The notes below the pieces were generated by a model. It saw only the letters and a program-made list of their open reading frames with translations, had not been told where the DNA came from and did no database searches. The translations under genes and the position numbers were made by a program. Positions 17,401 to 25,623 of a stretch of DNA of 64,000 nucleotides are shown piece after piece. This stretch comes from Streptomyces parvus (GTDB lineage: Bacteria > Actinomycetota > Actinomycetes > Streptomycetales > Streptomycetaceae). Position 1 is the stretch's first letter, and each line of letters begins with the position of its first letter. The stretch is from NCBI RefSeq assembly GCF_032121415.1, contig NZ_CP135079.1, forward strand, positions 4,526,001-4,590,000, given 5' to 3'.

Positions 17401-17419
17401 TGAGGTAAGGCTCACCTGG
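17401..17419. promoter_or_regulatory. Iron-box-like operator (DmdR/IdeR type)
   Basis: TGAGGTAAGGCTCACCTGG matches 15 of 19 positions of the actinomycete iron-box consensus TTAGGTTAGGCTCACCTAA. It lies between the divergent fumarase and DUF1707 genes, close to the presumed fumarase promoter. Because the fumarase is an iron-sulfur enzyme, iron-responsive control is sensible, but regulator binding is inferred. Confidence 0.6.
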
Positions 17420-17457
17420 ACGCGGGCCGGGCGGGGCGCGCCGGTTGGAGGGGTAGT

Positions 17458-17483
17458 CGCGATCTATCGCGTTTGGGTACGCT
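17458..17483 (+). promoter_or_regulatory. Promoter with internal inverted repeat for the DUF1707 gene
   Basis: TACGCT at 17478-17483 fits a -10 hexamer and ends six bases before the GTG start, suggesting a leaderless mRNA. A perfect inverted repeat CGCGAT-CT-ATCGCG (17458-17471) sits in the -35/spacer region, where a repressor would block RNA polymerase. Confidence 0.5.
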
Positions 17484-17489
17484 GGGGCG

Positions 17490-18185
17490 GTGGACCTAGA
17501 GAAGCAGCCCCAGCAGCCCCTCAGGCCGGCCGTCCCACCGCCCGCCGAAGTCCTGAACGGCGACGACATCCGCGCCTCCGACGCCGACCGCGACCGGATC
17601 GCTGACATCCTGCGGGAGGCGATGGCCGAGGGCCGTCTGACGGCGGACGAGCACGCCGAGCGGGTGGACCTGGTCTACCGGGCCAAGACCGTCGGCGAGC
17701 TCCAGCCGCTCGTCCGGGACCTGCCCGCCTCCTCCGGCTCCACCGCGCGGGGCCCGGGCCCGCGCCCGTACAGCTACGGCCCGGAGGCCCCGGAAGGCCC
17801 CGCGGACAATCTCGTCGCGGTCTTCAGCAGCTCCGTCCGCAAGGGTCGTTGGCGGGTCGGCGGCCGGACGAACGCCTTCGCGCTCTTCGGCAGCGTGGAG
17901 ATCGATCTGACCGAAGCTCTTTTCGGCCAACGCTTCACCGTCATCAACGCGACGTCCATCTTCGGCAGCGTCGAGGTCCGCGTCCCGGAGAACATCTCCC
18001 TGCGCGGCAACGGCACCGGTGTGTTCGGCGGTTTCGAGGTGAAGTCGCTCGAATCCGCCGACCCGGAAGCCCCGGTCGTCGTCGTGAACGGCTATGCCGT
18101 GTTCGGGAGTGTGGAGGCGAAGCCGAAGCGGGGAAAGTTCGTCGCGGATCTCCAGAGGCGGCTGCGTAAACACCTGGGCCACTGA
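17490..18185 (+). CDS. DUF1707 / LiaF-like cell-wall stress protein
   Basis: A 231-residue soluble protein. Residues 23-72 form a DUF1707 domain (IRASDADRDRIADILREA ... GRLTADEHAERVD), a small helical module common in actinobacteria. After a Pro/Gly linker the C-terminal half (about 105-225) repeats AVFSS / LFGSVEIDL / IFGSVEVRVP / VFGGFEV / VFGSVEAK strands, typical of the LiaF C-terminal beta-helix. No membrane segment is visible. The role is unknown; LiaF-type domains act in sensing cell-envelope stress. GTG at 17490 has no ribosome site but a good -10 six bases upstream, so it is probably leaderless. It diverges from the fumarase gene and is followed by the WhiB-like gene. Confidence 0.85.
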   Translation: MDLEKQPQQPLRPAVPPPAEVLNGDDIRASDADRDRIADILREAMAEGRLTADEHAERVDLVYRAKTVGELQPLVRDLPASSGSTARGPGPRPYSYGPEAPEGPADNLVAVFSSSVRKGRWRVGGRTNAFALFGSVEIDLTEALFGQRFTVINATSIFGSVEVRVPENISLRGNGTGVFGGFEVKSLESADPEAPVVVVNGYAVFGSVEAKPKRGKFVADLQRRLRKHLGH

Positions 18186-18294
18186 ATACGGCACGACGGG
18201 CGACCTTCGGTAATCGGCCAGAATGCCGTGGGGGCGCATTGCGGTGAGTCGCGCGCCGGTGCCACTCAGTGCATAGGCGTACGTACAGCGGGTA

Positions 18295-18315
18295 GGGAGT
18301 GCTGCATCGACTCCC
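18295..18315. promoter_or_regulatory. Inverted repeat in the leader of the WhiB-like gene
   Basis: GGGAGT and ACTCCC are separated by nine bases and lie about 30 bp before the ribosome site of the WhiB-like gene. It could be an operator or an mRNA hairpin. No regulator is recognised. Confidence 0.3.
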
Positions 18316-18356
18316 GCTCGCGAAGCCGAAGCCGTAGCCGTCGTCAGGAGTAGCCC

Positions 18357-18728
18357 GTGCTGCAATCGCCGCATCAGCCTCTGCAGGTCGCCGCCGTTCC
18401 GGCCCAGCGGACCCCCGCCCGGGAGGACGATGCGGGCCCCTGGCATTCCGACGCGGCCTGCCGCCGCGACGAGGCGGGTCTCTTCTTCGCCCCCTCCAAG
18501 GAACCGACCGCCGCCCGGCTGGCCCGCGAGGAGGCCGCCAAGAGGGTGTGCGGCGGATGTCCGGTCATGATCGAGTGCCGGGAGCACGCGCTGATGCAGC
18601 CCGAGCCGTACGGGGTGTGGGGCGGGCTCACCGCTGCCGAGCGCCGGGTGGCGCTCGCCCGGCGGCGACGGCGGGACATCGAACTCAAGGCCGCGTCGAC
18701 GGCCGAGCACATAGCCGCGGCAGGCTGA
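18357..18728 (+). CDS. wblI: WhiB-like iron-sulfur transcriptional regulator (WblI-like)
   Basis: A 123-residue Wbl protein. The four iron-sulfur cysteines are in DAACRRDE and RVCGGCPVMIEC (C-X2-C-X5-C), followed by the family signature GVWGGLTAAERR and an Arg-rich tail (ARRRRRD) for DNA binding. Family members bind a 4Fe-4S cluster and act with the principal sigma factor. GTG at 18357 has AGGAG six bases upstream. The position between the DUF1707 gene and glpX matches wblI of Streptomyces coelicolor as I recall it, hence the symbol; the identity rests on gene order as much as sequence. Confidence 0.85.
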   Translation: MLQSPHQPLQVAAVPAQRTPAREDDAGPWHSDAACRRDEAGLFFAPSKEPTAARLAREEAAKRVCGGCPVMIECREHALMQPEPYGVWGGLTAAERRVALARRRRRDIELKAASTAEHIAAAG

Positions 18729-18741
18729 ACGCCGACGTGCC

Positions 18742-18785
18742 CGGAGGGGGTGCGGGGAGCCGATCGGCTCCCCGCACCCCCTCCG
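18742..18785. terminator. Bidirectional hairpin terminator between wblI and glpX
   Basis: A perfect 44-bp palindrome (22-bp arms centred on GCCGATCGGC) sits between the convergent wblI and glpX stops. Confidence 0.85.
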
Positions 18786-18800
18786 CGCCCCGGGCGTCGG

Positions 18801-19832
18801 CTACTTCGCGCGGTCGAAGTCGATGGCGCTGTAGGCGCGCAGCTTCGACAGCCGGTGGGTCGAGGAGATCGACCGGATCGTGCCGGACTTGGACCGCATC
18901 ACGATCGACTCGGTGGTCGCCGTCTCCGCGCGGTACCGCACACCGCGCATCAGCTCACCGTCGGTGATCCCCGTCGCCACGAAGAACACGTTGTCGCCGC
19001 TGACCAGGTCGTCCGTGGACAGCACCCGGTCCAGGTCGTGGCCCGCGTCCAGCGCCTTCTGCCGCTCCGCCTCGTCCTTGGGCCAGAGCTTGCCCTGGAT
19101 GACGCCGCCGAGGCACTTTATGGCGCACGCCGAGATGATGCCCTCGGGCGTTCCGCCGATGCCCATCAGCAGGTCGACGCCGGTGCCCTCGCGGGCCGCC
19201 ATGATCGAGCCCGCGACATCGCCGTCCGAGATGAACTTGATCCGCGCGCCGGTCTCCCGGATCTCCTTGACGATGCCCTCGTGCCGGGGCCGGTCGAGGA
19301 TGACGACGGTGACGTCCTCGGGCGTGGAGTTCTTCGCCCGCGCGACGCGCCGGATGTTCACGGCCACGGGCGCGTTGATGTCGACGAAGTCCGCCGCCTC
19401 GGGCCCCGTGACCAGCTTGTCCATGTAGAAGACCGCCGACGGGTCGAACATCGCGCCGCGGTCGGCCGCCGCCAGCACGGCGATGGCGTTCGGCATGCCC
19501 TTGGCGTTGAGCGTGGTGCCGTCGATCGGGTCGACCGCGATGTCGACCTCGGCGCCGGTGCCGTCGCCGACCCGCTCGCCGTTGAACAGCATGGGGGCTT
19601 CGTCCTTCTCGCCCTCGCCGATGACGACGACGCCGTTCATCGAGACGGTCGAGACGAGGGTCCGCATGGCCTTCACGGCGGCGCCGTCGGCGCCGATCTT
19701 GTCGCCGCGGCCCACCCAGCGCCCGGCCGCCATGGCGGCGGCCTCGGTGACCCGGACCAACTCCAGGGCCAGGTTGCGGTCGGGGGCCTCCGGGGAGACC
19801 TCCAGTTGGGACGGCAGATGATGCTCGGACAT
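18801..19832 (-). CDS. glpX: Class II fructose-1,6-bisphosphatase (GlpX)
   Basis: A 343-residue GlpX-type phosphatase that hydrolyses fructose 1,6-bisphosphate in gluconeogenesis. Metal and substrate motifs are visible: GRGDKIGADGAAVKAMR near residue 43, VIGEGEKDEAPML, AVDPIDGTT, SDGDVAGSI and GIGGTPEG. ATG at 19832 has AAAGGTG about 8 bases upstream. The length is normal, and it is the conserved neighbour of wblI. A spaced palindrome (TATCG-N6-CGATA) lies about 55 bp upstream in the shared intergenic region with the DUF4245 gene. Confidence 0.96.
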   Translation of the reverse strand: MSEHHLPSQLEVSPEAPDRNLALELVRVTEAAAMAAGRWVGRGDKIGADGAAVKAMRTLVSTVSMNGVVVIGEGEKDEAPMLFNGERVGDGTGAEVDIAVDPIDGTTLNAKGMPNAIAVLAAADRGAMFDPSAVFYMDKLVTGPEAADFVDINAPVAVNIRRVARAKNSTPEDVTVVILDRPRHEGIVKEIRETGARIKFISDGDVAGSIMAAREGTGVDLLMGIGGTPEGIISACAIKCLGGVIQGKLWPKDEAERQKALDAGHDLDRVLSTDDLVSGDNVFFVATGITDGELMRGVRYRAETATTESIVMRSKSGTIRSISSTHRLSKLRAYSAIDFDRAK

Positions 19833-19884
19833 CGGAGCGCACCTTTCTGTACGGCGACGACCGGATATGAGGGTGCTGCGACTC

Positions 19885-19900
19885 TATCGGTAGGTCGATA
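19885..19900. promoter_or_regulatory. Inverted repeat upstream of glpX
   Basis: TATCG and CGATA are separated by six bases in the glpX/DUF4245 intergenic region. This is a candidate operator; no regulator is recognised. Confidence 0.35.
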
Positions 19901-19998
19901 AAATGAGCAGGGCGGGTCACGCATGAGCACCCTGGCGTCGCCGCCCCGGACCGGCACCCTGCGGCCGGGCGTGTCAGGCCGCGTGCCACCATGGACCC

Positions 19999-20538
19999 GT
20001 GGCAAGCAAGCGAGGCAAGCAGACGGTCCGGGACATGTTCCTGTCGACTTTGGTGATCGCCGCCTGCGCGGGGGTCATATACCTCTTCATCCCGAAGGAC
20101 GAGCACGCCGACCCGATCAAGGCGGTCGACTTCACCGTGGAGCTGGCGACGGTACGGACCGCCGCCCCCTACCCGGTGGCCGCGCCGGAGGGCCTGCCGG
20201 AGAAGTGGAAGGCGACCTCCGTCCGGTACGACGAGGCCGAGGGCAAGTCCTGGCACCTGGGCTTCCTCGACGCCGACCGCAGGTACGTCGCGGTCGAGCA
20301 GTCCACCGCCGCCGCGCGTACGTACGTCCCCGAGGTCAGCCAGAAGGCGAAGGACACCGGCCGGACCGAGACGGTGGCGGGCAAGGAGTGGCAGGTCTGG
20401 GAGGGCGACAAGTACAACGCCCTCGTACTGCCCGGCAAGGGCCACACCACGGTGGTCACCGGCTCGGCGCCGAAGGAGAGCCTGGTCGAGATGGCCGAGG
20501 CGCTGAAGACGACGCCGCCCGCCACGCCGGCCGGCTGA
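19999..20538 (+). CDS. DUF4245 membrane-anchored protein
   Basis: A 179-residue protein with one N-terminal transmembrane segment (about residues 13-31, MFLSTLVIAACAGVIYLFIP) after a short basic cytoplasmic tail. The rest is extracytoplasmic and matches the DUF4245 pattern: VRTAAPYPVAAPEGLP, WHLGFL, YVAVEQS, WQVWEGDKYNALV. Function is unknown; the family is actinobacterial. GTG at 19999 lacks a ribosome site; a CACCAT hexamer ends six bases before it, so it may be leaderless. It is divergent from glpX and ends at a hairpin terminator. Confidence 0.85.
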   Translation: MASKRGKQTVRDMFLSTLVIAACAGVIYLFIPKDEHADPIKAVDFTVELATVRTAAPYPVAAPEGLPEKWKATSVRYDEAEGKSWHLGFLDADRRYVAVEQSTAAARTYVPEVSQKAKDTGRTETVAGKEWQVWEGDKYNALVLPGKGHTTVVTGSAPKESLVEMAEALKTTPPATPAG

Positions 20539-20562
20539 CGCGCGGCCCGCGCCGGCTCCGTA

Positions 20563-20611
20563 CGCGAAGGGCCCCGGAGCACCAGATGGTGGTGTTCCGG
20601 GGCCCTTCGCG
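20563..20611. terminator. Bidirectional hairpin terminator
   Basis: Arms CGCGAAGGGCCCCGGA and its complement flank a 17-base loop that itself contains CACCA/TGGTG. It separates the convergent DUF4245 and nitroreductase genes. Confidence 0.85.
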
Positions 20612-20636
20612 CGTGACGGGACCGTGTGGCGGCGGC

Positions 20637-21227
20637 TCAGACGGTCGTGACGACCTCGTCGAAGGAGAGGCGCGGGCTGCGCGGGAACCAGGCGTCCTCG
20701 CCCGGCTTGCCGATGTTGACGACCATCAGCGGGGTGTGGTCGTCGTCCAGGAACTCCTTCTGGATGCCCGCGGCGTCGTAGCCGGTCATCGGGCCGGCGG
20801 CCAGACCGGCGGCGCGGACGCCGATGATGAAGTAGGCGGCCTGGAGCGCGGCGTTGAGTCCGGCGGCCGACTCACGGGCCGGGCGCTCCGAGAAGAACAT
20901 GTCCTTGGCCTGCGGGAAGTGCGGGAGCAGCGCCGGAAGCTCCTCGTGGAACTCGTTGTCGGCGGCCAGGATCGCGACCAGCGGGGCCGTGGCGGTCTTC
21001 GGGCGGTTGCCCTCGGCCATGTGCCGCACCAGGCGCTCGCGCCCCTCGGCGGAGCGGACCAGGACGACACGCAGCGGCGACTGGTTGAAGGCGGTCGGGC
21101 CGAACTTCACCAGGTCGTAGATCGCCTGGACCTGCTCGTCGGTCACGGGCTCGTCGGTGAAGGTGTTGGCGGTGCGGGCCTCGCGGAAGAGGAGGTCCTG
21201 AGCGGCGGGGTCGAGAACGAGGGACAT
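20637..21227 (-). CDS. Nitroreductase-family NAD(P)H:flavin oxidoreductase (RutE-like)
   Basis: A 196-residue flavoenzyme of the malonic semialdehyde reductase/RutE branch. Visible features are the FMN-binding RTANTFTDEPV near the start, GPTAFNQSPLRVVLVRS, and GLAAGPMTGYDAAGIQKEF. Such enzymes reduce small aldehydes, quinones or nitro compounds; the in vivo substrate here is unknown. ATG at 21227 was preferred over an upstream TTG at 21236 because GAAGG sits ten bases before the ATG. The upstream region is unusually AT-rich for this genome (21280-21340) and holds a direct repeat, so it may carry its own operator. Confidence 0.88.
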   Translation of the reverse strand: MSLVLDPAAQDLLFREARTANTFTDEPVTDEQVQAIYDLVKFGPTAFNQSPLRVVLVRSAEGRERLVRHMAEGNRPKTATAPLVAILAADNEFHEELPALLPHFPQAKDMFFSERPARESAAGLNAALQAAYFIIGVRAAGLAAGPMTGYDAAGIQKEFLDDDHTPLMVVNIGKPGEDAWFPRSPRLSFDEVVTTV

Positions 21228-21319
21228 CTGGTGCAAACCTTCCGAACGAACGCGGTGGGGAGGGCTCGAAGGTACGCCAGAGATAGGTTAACTTTCAACT
21301 AAAGCCGGAACTGAGTGAT

Positions 21320-21344
21320 CCATTGCACACCATTGCATGGTGCA
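21320..21344. repeat. Direct repeat CCATTGCA x2 upstream of the nitroreductase gene
   Basis: CCATTGCA occurs at 21320-21327 and again at 21330-21337. It is followed by TGGTGCA, which makes the second copy part of an imperfect palindrome. This is a possible regulator site in an AT-rich patch between the nitroreductase and xseB genes. Confidence 0.35.
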
Positions 21345-21420
21345 GCTACCTGGTGAGGCTCTCGGCTCCGCCCCGGCCGGCGCCCTCGCGGGCCGTCGTC
21401 GGCGCGCTGCGGGGCCCGCC

Positions 21421-21663
21421 TCAGCCCTCGTCCCCGCCCTCCTGCGGGCGGGCCAGGGCCGCGTCCAGCCGGGCGCGGGCGCCCTCCAGCCAGCGCCGGC
21501 AGACCTTGGCCAGCTCCTCGCCCCGCTCCCACAGGGCCAGCGACTCCTCCAGCGTCGTACCGCCCGCCTCCAGCCGGCGCACGACCTCGATCAGCTCGTC
21601 GCGCGCCTGCTCGTACCCGAGCGTGCCCGTGGCGGCAGCCGCCGCCGTACCGTCGTCCGTCAT
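21421..21663 (-). CDS. xseB: Exodeoxyribonuclease VII small subunit
   Basis: An 80-residue helical protein with the XseB pattern: LGYEQARDELIEVVRRLEAG, TTLEESLALWERGEEL and a C-terminal helix. It binds XseA to form the single-strand-specific exonuclease VII. ATG at 21663 has AGGGTGG upstream; a GTG nine bases earlier is possible. It lies 66 bp after xseA and is probably in the same transcript. Confidence 0.95.
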   Translation of the reverse strand: MTDDGTAAAAATGTLGYEQARDELIEVVRRLEAGGTTLEESLALWERGEELAKVCRRWLEGARARLDAALARPQEGGDEG

Positions 21664-21729
21664 GTGATCCACCCTAGATGTGAGCTGTTACGTCATCGTG
21701 GGAACGGCCCCGGCCGCTGCCGGCGCCGC

Positions 21730-22947
21730 TCATCCGTCCCGGTCCACCCGCACCGTGAACTCGCCCTCCGACACCCGCGCCCGCAGCGGCTCGCCGGGCG
21801 CCCCGGCCTCGTCGGGGGAGCGCACCACATGGCCGTCGGGCCGCTGGAGCACGGCGTACCCCCGCTCCAGGGTCGCGGCCGGCGACAGCGAGACGACCCG
21901 GGCGAGTGTGTGCGCCAGCTCGGAGTCGGCCCGGTCCAGCAGATGGCCCAGCACCCGGCGGCCGCGCCCGAGGAGCGCGTCCACCTCGGCCTCGCGCTCG
22001 TCCACCAGCCGCTGGGGCCGCTCCATCGCGGGGCGGCCCAGCGCGTGCGCGAGCCCCCGCTCCTCGCGGTCCAGCAGCCCCCGTACGGTGCGCAGCGCCC
22101 GGTCCCGCAACTGCTGTACGCGCTCCAGCTCCTCGCCCACGTCGGGGACGACCTTCTTGGCCGCGTCCGTGGGCGTGGAGGCGCGGAGATCGGCGACCAG
22201 GTCCAGCAGCGGGGAGTCCGGCTCATGGCCGATCGCGGAGACCACCGGCGTACGGCAGGCGGCCACGGCCCGGACCAACTGCTCGTCGGAGAACGGCAGC
22301 AGATCCTCGACGCTGCCGCCGCCCCGGGCCACCACGATCACATCGACCTCGTCCAGCGCGTCCAGTTCCTCGACCGCCTGCACCACCTGGGCGACCGCGT
22401 TCACCCCCTGCACGGCGGTGTTGCGGACCTCGAAGCGCACGGCGGGCCAGCGGCGGCGGGCGTTCTCCAGGACGTCCCGCTCGGCGGCGGAGGCCCGCCC
22501 GCAGACGAGCCCGATGAGCTGGGGGAGGAAGGGGAGCGTCTTCTTCCGGTCCAGCGCGAAGAGCCCTTCGGCCGCGAGCGACTTCTTCAGCTGCTCCAGC
22601 CGCACGAGCAGCTCCCCGATGCCGACCGGCCGTATGTCGGTGGCCCGCAGCGACAGCTGCCCCCGGGGCGCGTACCACTCGGGCTTGGCGAGGACGACGA
22701 CCCGCGCGCCCTCCGTCACCACATCGGCGATCCGGTCGAAGACCTGCCGGAAACAGGTGACGCTCACCGAGATGTCGTGCGACGGATCGCGCAACGTCAG
22801 GAAGACGACCCCGGCCCCCGGCCGCCGCGACAGCTGGGTGATCTGCCCCTCCACCCAGATGGCGCCGAGCCGGTCGATCCACCCCCCGATGAGCCGGGAC
22901 ACCTCGCCGACGGGCAGCGGCGCTTCCGCGGACGTGTTGAGAGCCAT
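21730..22947 (-). CDS. xseA: Exodeoxyribonuclease VII large subunit
   Basis: A 405-residue catalytic subunit. It has an N-terminal OB-fold (about 10-110: WVEGQITQLSRRPGAG, FLTLRD, SVTCFRQ), the exonuclease core with GLVCGRASAAERD, VIVVARGGGSVEDLLPFSDE and SAIGHEPDSPLLDLVADLRASTPTDAA, then a long helical region and a C-terminal ERGYAVL segment. Acts in DNA repair with XseB. ATG at 22947 has no ribosome site but TACGCT ends seven bases before it, so the mRNA is probably leaderless. Length is normal. Confidence 0.96.
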   Translation of the reverse strand: MALNTSAEAPLPVGEVSRLIGGWIDRLGAIWVEGQITQLSRRPGAGVVFLTLRDPSHDISVSVTCFRQVFDRIADVVTEGARVVVLAKPEWYAPRGQLSLRATDIRPVGIGELLVRLEQLKKSLAAEGLFALDRKKTLPFLPQLIGLVCGRASAAERDVLENARRRWPAVRFEVRNTAVQGVNAVAQVVQAVEELDALDEVDVIVVARGGGSVEDLLPFSDEQLVRAVAACRTPVVSAIGHEPDSPLLDLVADLRASTPTDAAKKVVPDVGEELERVQQLRDRALRTVRGLLDREERGLAHALGRPAMERPQRLVDEREAEVDALLGRGRRVLGHLLDRADSELAHTLARVVSLSPAATLERGYAVLQRPDGHVVRSPDEAGAPGEPLRARVSEGEFTVRVDRDG

Positions 22948-23038
22948 ACGGGCGAGCGTATCGGCACCCGCCGACAGGACACCGGCCCGGCGCGGAGACC
23001 AGGCCCGCGGGGGCCCGGCCCGGACGGCGCGTCGGGTC

Positions 23039-24502
23039 TCAGCGCTCAGCGGGGCCGGGCCCGCCGGGCCCCTCGGCCCCGCTCCGGCGCCCCGTCCCCT
23101 GCACCGCCAGCACCACGAGCCCCACCCCGAGCCAGCAGAGGCCCACCACCTGGGCGGAGGTCGTCGCCTCCACGATGACCGCGACCAGCACCCCCGCGCC
23201 GACCACCGGGACGAGGACGTGCCGCCACCACACAGGCGGCCCCGCCATCCGGCGTACGACGAACCAGCCGACCACCGACGCGTGCAGCAGCACGAACGCC
23301 GTCAGCGCGCCGATGTCGACCACCGAGACCAGATGGTCCAGGCCGTCGTCGCGCCGGGCCGCCCACACGGCGGCCACCAGCGTCACGATGCCCGCACCGA
23401 GGATCGCCGGCCGCGGCACGCCCGACTTCGGGTCGACCTTCGCGAGGAGGTGCGGCAGCCGCCGCTCCCGGGCCATCGCGAAGACGAGCCGGCCGGCGGC
23501 GGCCTGCCCCGCCAGTGCGGCGAACGCGGCCCCGACGGCCTTGCTGACCGCCACCAGATCGTGCAGCCAGGTCCCCACCGACGCGTCCACCGCGTCGTAG
23601 AACGCCGACCCCTGCGCAGCCGGGTCCGCCGCCAGCTCCGCCGAGCTCACCGGCTCCAGCAGCGCCGCCAGGTACGACTGGGCCACGAACAGGACACCGG
23701 CGAGCACCAGACAGAACAGCACCGCCCGCGCCACCTTCTGCGAGCCGCCCGTCACCTCCTCGGCGAACGAGGCGATGGCGTCGAAGCCCAGATACGACAG
23801 CACGGCGATCGACACGGCTCCCAGCACCGCCGCCATGGAGAACCCGGTGTCCCCGGTCAGCGGCGTCAACCAGCCGCGCTGCGCCCCGTCCCGTACGAGG
23901 ACGACCACGGCCGAGACCACGAAGACCAGCAGCACCACGATCTCCATGGCCAGCACCGCGAAGCCGACGCGGGCGGCGGCGCGTACGCCCCACAGGTTGA
24001 GCAGGGTGGTCACGAGGACCGCGATCGCGGTCCACACCCACCGCGAGACCTCCGGAACCAGGGCGTTCATCGCGATCCCGGAGAAGAGGTAGGCGACGGC
24101 GGGGATCAGCAGGTAGTCGAGCATCGCCATCCACCCGGCGATGAACCCCGGCCCTTCCCCGAGCCCCTTGCGGGCATACGTGAAGACCGAACCGGCGAAG
24201 GGGGCGACCCGCACCATCTGGGCGTAACTGAAGGCGGTGAAGCCCATGACCACGGTGGCCACGATGTAGACGAGGGCGACCGCGCCGTCGGATTTCGCGT
24301 CCAGAGTGCCGAACACGCCGACGGGGGCCATCGGGGCGATGAAGAGGAGCCCGTAGACGACCAGGTCCCGGAACCCCAGAGTCCGCCGCAGCCGGCCGTC
24401 CTCCGCACGGCTGCCGGAACCACCCGCCGCACCGCTCCCCGCCCCACTCCCCGTACCACTTCCCGTACCGCTCTCCGCTCCGCTCCCCGACACCGAGGTC
24501 AC
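23039..24502 (-). CDS. APC-family amino acid permease
   Basis: A 487-residue amino acid/polyamine permease with about twelve membrane helices. It begins with a Gly/Ser-rich tail, then the family-typical LGFRDLVVYGLLFIAPMAPVGVFG, VRVAPFAGSVFTYARKGLG, SYLGFDAIASFAEEV and a Gly-Arg-rich end. It imports or exchanges an amino acid; the substrate is not predictable. GTG at 24502 has GGAGGGG just upstream; an ATG at 24526 would add eight residues. The Gly-Ser repeat (GSGTGSGAGSGAAGGSGS, about residues 8-30) is low complexity. It diverges from ispH. Confidence 0.88.
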   Translation of the reverse strand: MTSVSGSGAESGTGSGTGSGAGSGAAGGSGSRAEDGRLRRTLGFRDLVVYGLLFIAPMAPVGVFGTLDAKSDGAVALVYIVATVVMGFTAFSYAQMVRVAPFAGSVFTYARKGLGEGPGFIAGWMAMLDYLLIPAVAYLFSGIAMNALVPEVSRWVWTAIAVLVTTLLNLWGVRAAARVGFAVLAMEIVVLLVFVVSAVVVLVRDGAQRGWLTPLTGDTGFSMAAVLGAVSIAVLSYLGFDAIASFAEEVTGGSQKVARAVLFCLVLAGVLFVAQSYLAALLEPVSSAELAADPAAQGSAFYDAVDASVGTWLHDLVAVSKAVGAAFAALAGQAAAGRLVFAMARERRLPHLLAKVDPKSGVPRPAILGAGIVTLVAAVWAARRDDGLDHLVSVVDIGALTAFVLLHASVVGWFVVRRMAGPPVWWRHVLVPVVGAGVLVAVIVEATTSAQVVGLCWLGVGLVVLAVQGTGRRSGAEGPGGPGPAER

Positions 24503-24604
24503 CGCCCCTCCATCACCAGCAGCCATTTCTCGCACACGTACCGCGACCAGTGTCCCGATCGGGCCGTCCTCGCGCCTGTTCGCCACGGCCTTACGATGGG
24601 ACGC

Positions 24605-25585
24605 ATGACTGCAACGCCTGCCCGCCGTGTCCTGCTCGCCGCTCCCCGTGGCTACTGCGCGGGCGTGGACCGCGCCGTGATCGCCGTCGAGAAGGCCCTG
24701 GAGCAGTACGGGGCCCCGATCTACGTCCGCCACGAGATCGTGCACAACAAGTACGTCGTGCAGACCCTGGAGAAGAAGGGCGCGATCTTCGTGGACGTCA
24801 CCGCGGAGGTGCCCGAGGGCTCCATCGTGATGTTCTCCGCGCACGGAGTCGCGCCCACCGTTCACGCGGAGGCCGCCGAGCGCAAGCTCGCCACCATCGA
24901 CGCGACCTGCCCGCTGGTCACCAAGGTCCACAAGGAAGCCGTCCGGTACGCCAAGGAGGACTACGACATCCTCCTGATCGGCCACGAGGGCCACGAGGAG
25001 GTCATCGGCACCTCCGGCGAGGCCCCCGAGCACATCCAGCTGGTCGACGGCCCCGAGGACGTGGCGAACGTCGAGGTCCGCGACGAGTCGAAGGTCGTCT
25101 GGCTCTCCCAGACCACCCTGTCCGTCGACGAGACGATGGAGACGGTCGACGCCCTCAAGTCGAAGTTCCCGAACCTCCTCTCGCCGCCCAGCGACGACAT
25201 CTGCTACGCCACGCAGAACCGCCAGATCGCGGTGAAGAAGCTCGCCGAGGACGCCGAGCTGGTCATCGTGGTCGGCTCCAAGAACTCCTCGAACTCCATC
25301 CGGATGGTCGAGGTCGCCCTGGACGCGGGAGCCCCCGCCGCCCATCTGGTCGACTTCGCGAGCGAGATCGACGAGGCGTGGCTGGAGGGCGTGACCACGG
25401 TCGGTCTGACCTCCGGGGCCTCGGTCCCCGACGTTCTCGTCGACGGCGTTCTGGAATGGCTGGCGGAGCGGGGTTACGCGGACGTGGAGACGGTGAAGAC
25501 GGCCGACGAGTCGATCACCTTCTCCCTGCCCAAGGAGCTCCGCCGCGACCTGCGCGCCGAGGCCGCCGCCCTTTCCGCCGAGTAG
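24605..25585 (+). CDS. ispH: 4-hydroxy-3-methylbut-2-enyl diphosphate reductase
   Basis: A 326-residue IspH (LytB), the last enzyme of the MEP pathway, making IPP and DMAPP. The three iron-sulfur cysteines are in RGYCAGVDRA (C18), DATCPLVTKVH (about 102) and DICYATQNRQ (about 200), with the catalytic TxxE-type segment QTTLSVDET. Two in-frame ATGs (24596 and 24605) lack a ribosome site. TACGAT ends seven bases before the second, so leaderless translation from 24605 is most likely. ppgK follows 38 bp downstream with its own -10-like element. Confidence 0.96.
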   Translation: MTATPARRVLLAAPRGYCAGVDRAVIAVEKALEQYGAPIYVRHEIVHNKYVVQTLEKKGAIFVDVTAEVPEGSIVMFSAHGVAPTVHAEAAERKLATIDATCPLVTKVHKEAVRYAKEDYDILLIGHEGHEEVIGTSGEAPEHIQLVDGPEDVANVEVRDESKVVWLSQTTLSVDETMETVDALKSKFPNLLSPPSDDICYATQNRQIAVKKLAEDAELVIVVGSKNSSNSIRMVEVALDAGAPAAHLVDFASEIDEAWLEGVTTVGLTSGASVPDVLVDGVLEWLAERGYADVETVKTADESITFSLPKELRRDLRAEAAALSAE

Positions 25586-25623
25586 CCGCGCAACGGGCCC
25601 GGCCTGCCCGTACCGTGGATTCC

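Noticed and set aside
23046..24134. Minus-strand frame inside the permease gene
   Set aside because: Alternative frame of the same strand as the permease; hydrophobic permease helices are only in the chosen frame.
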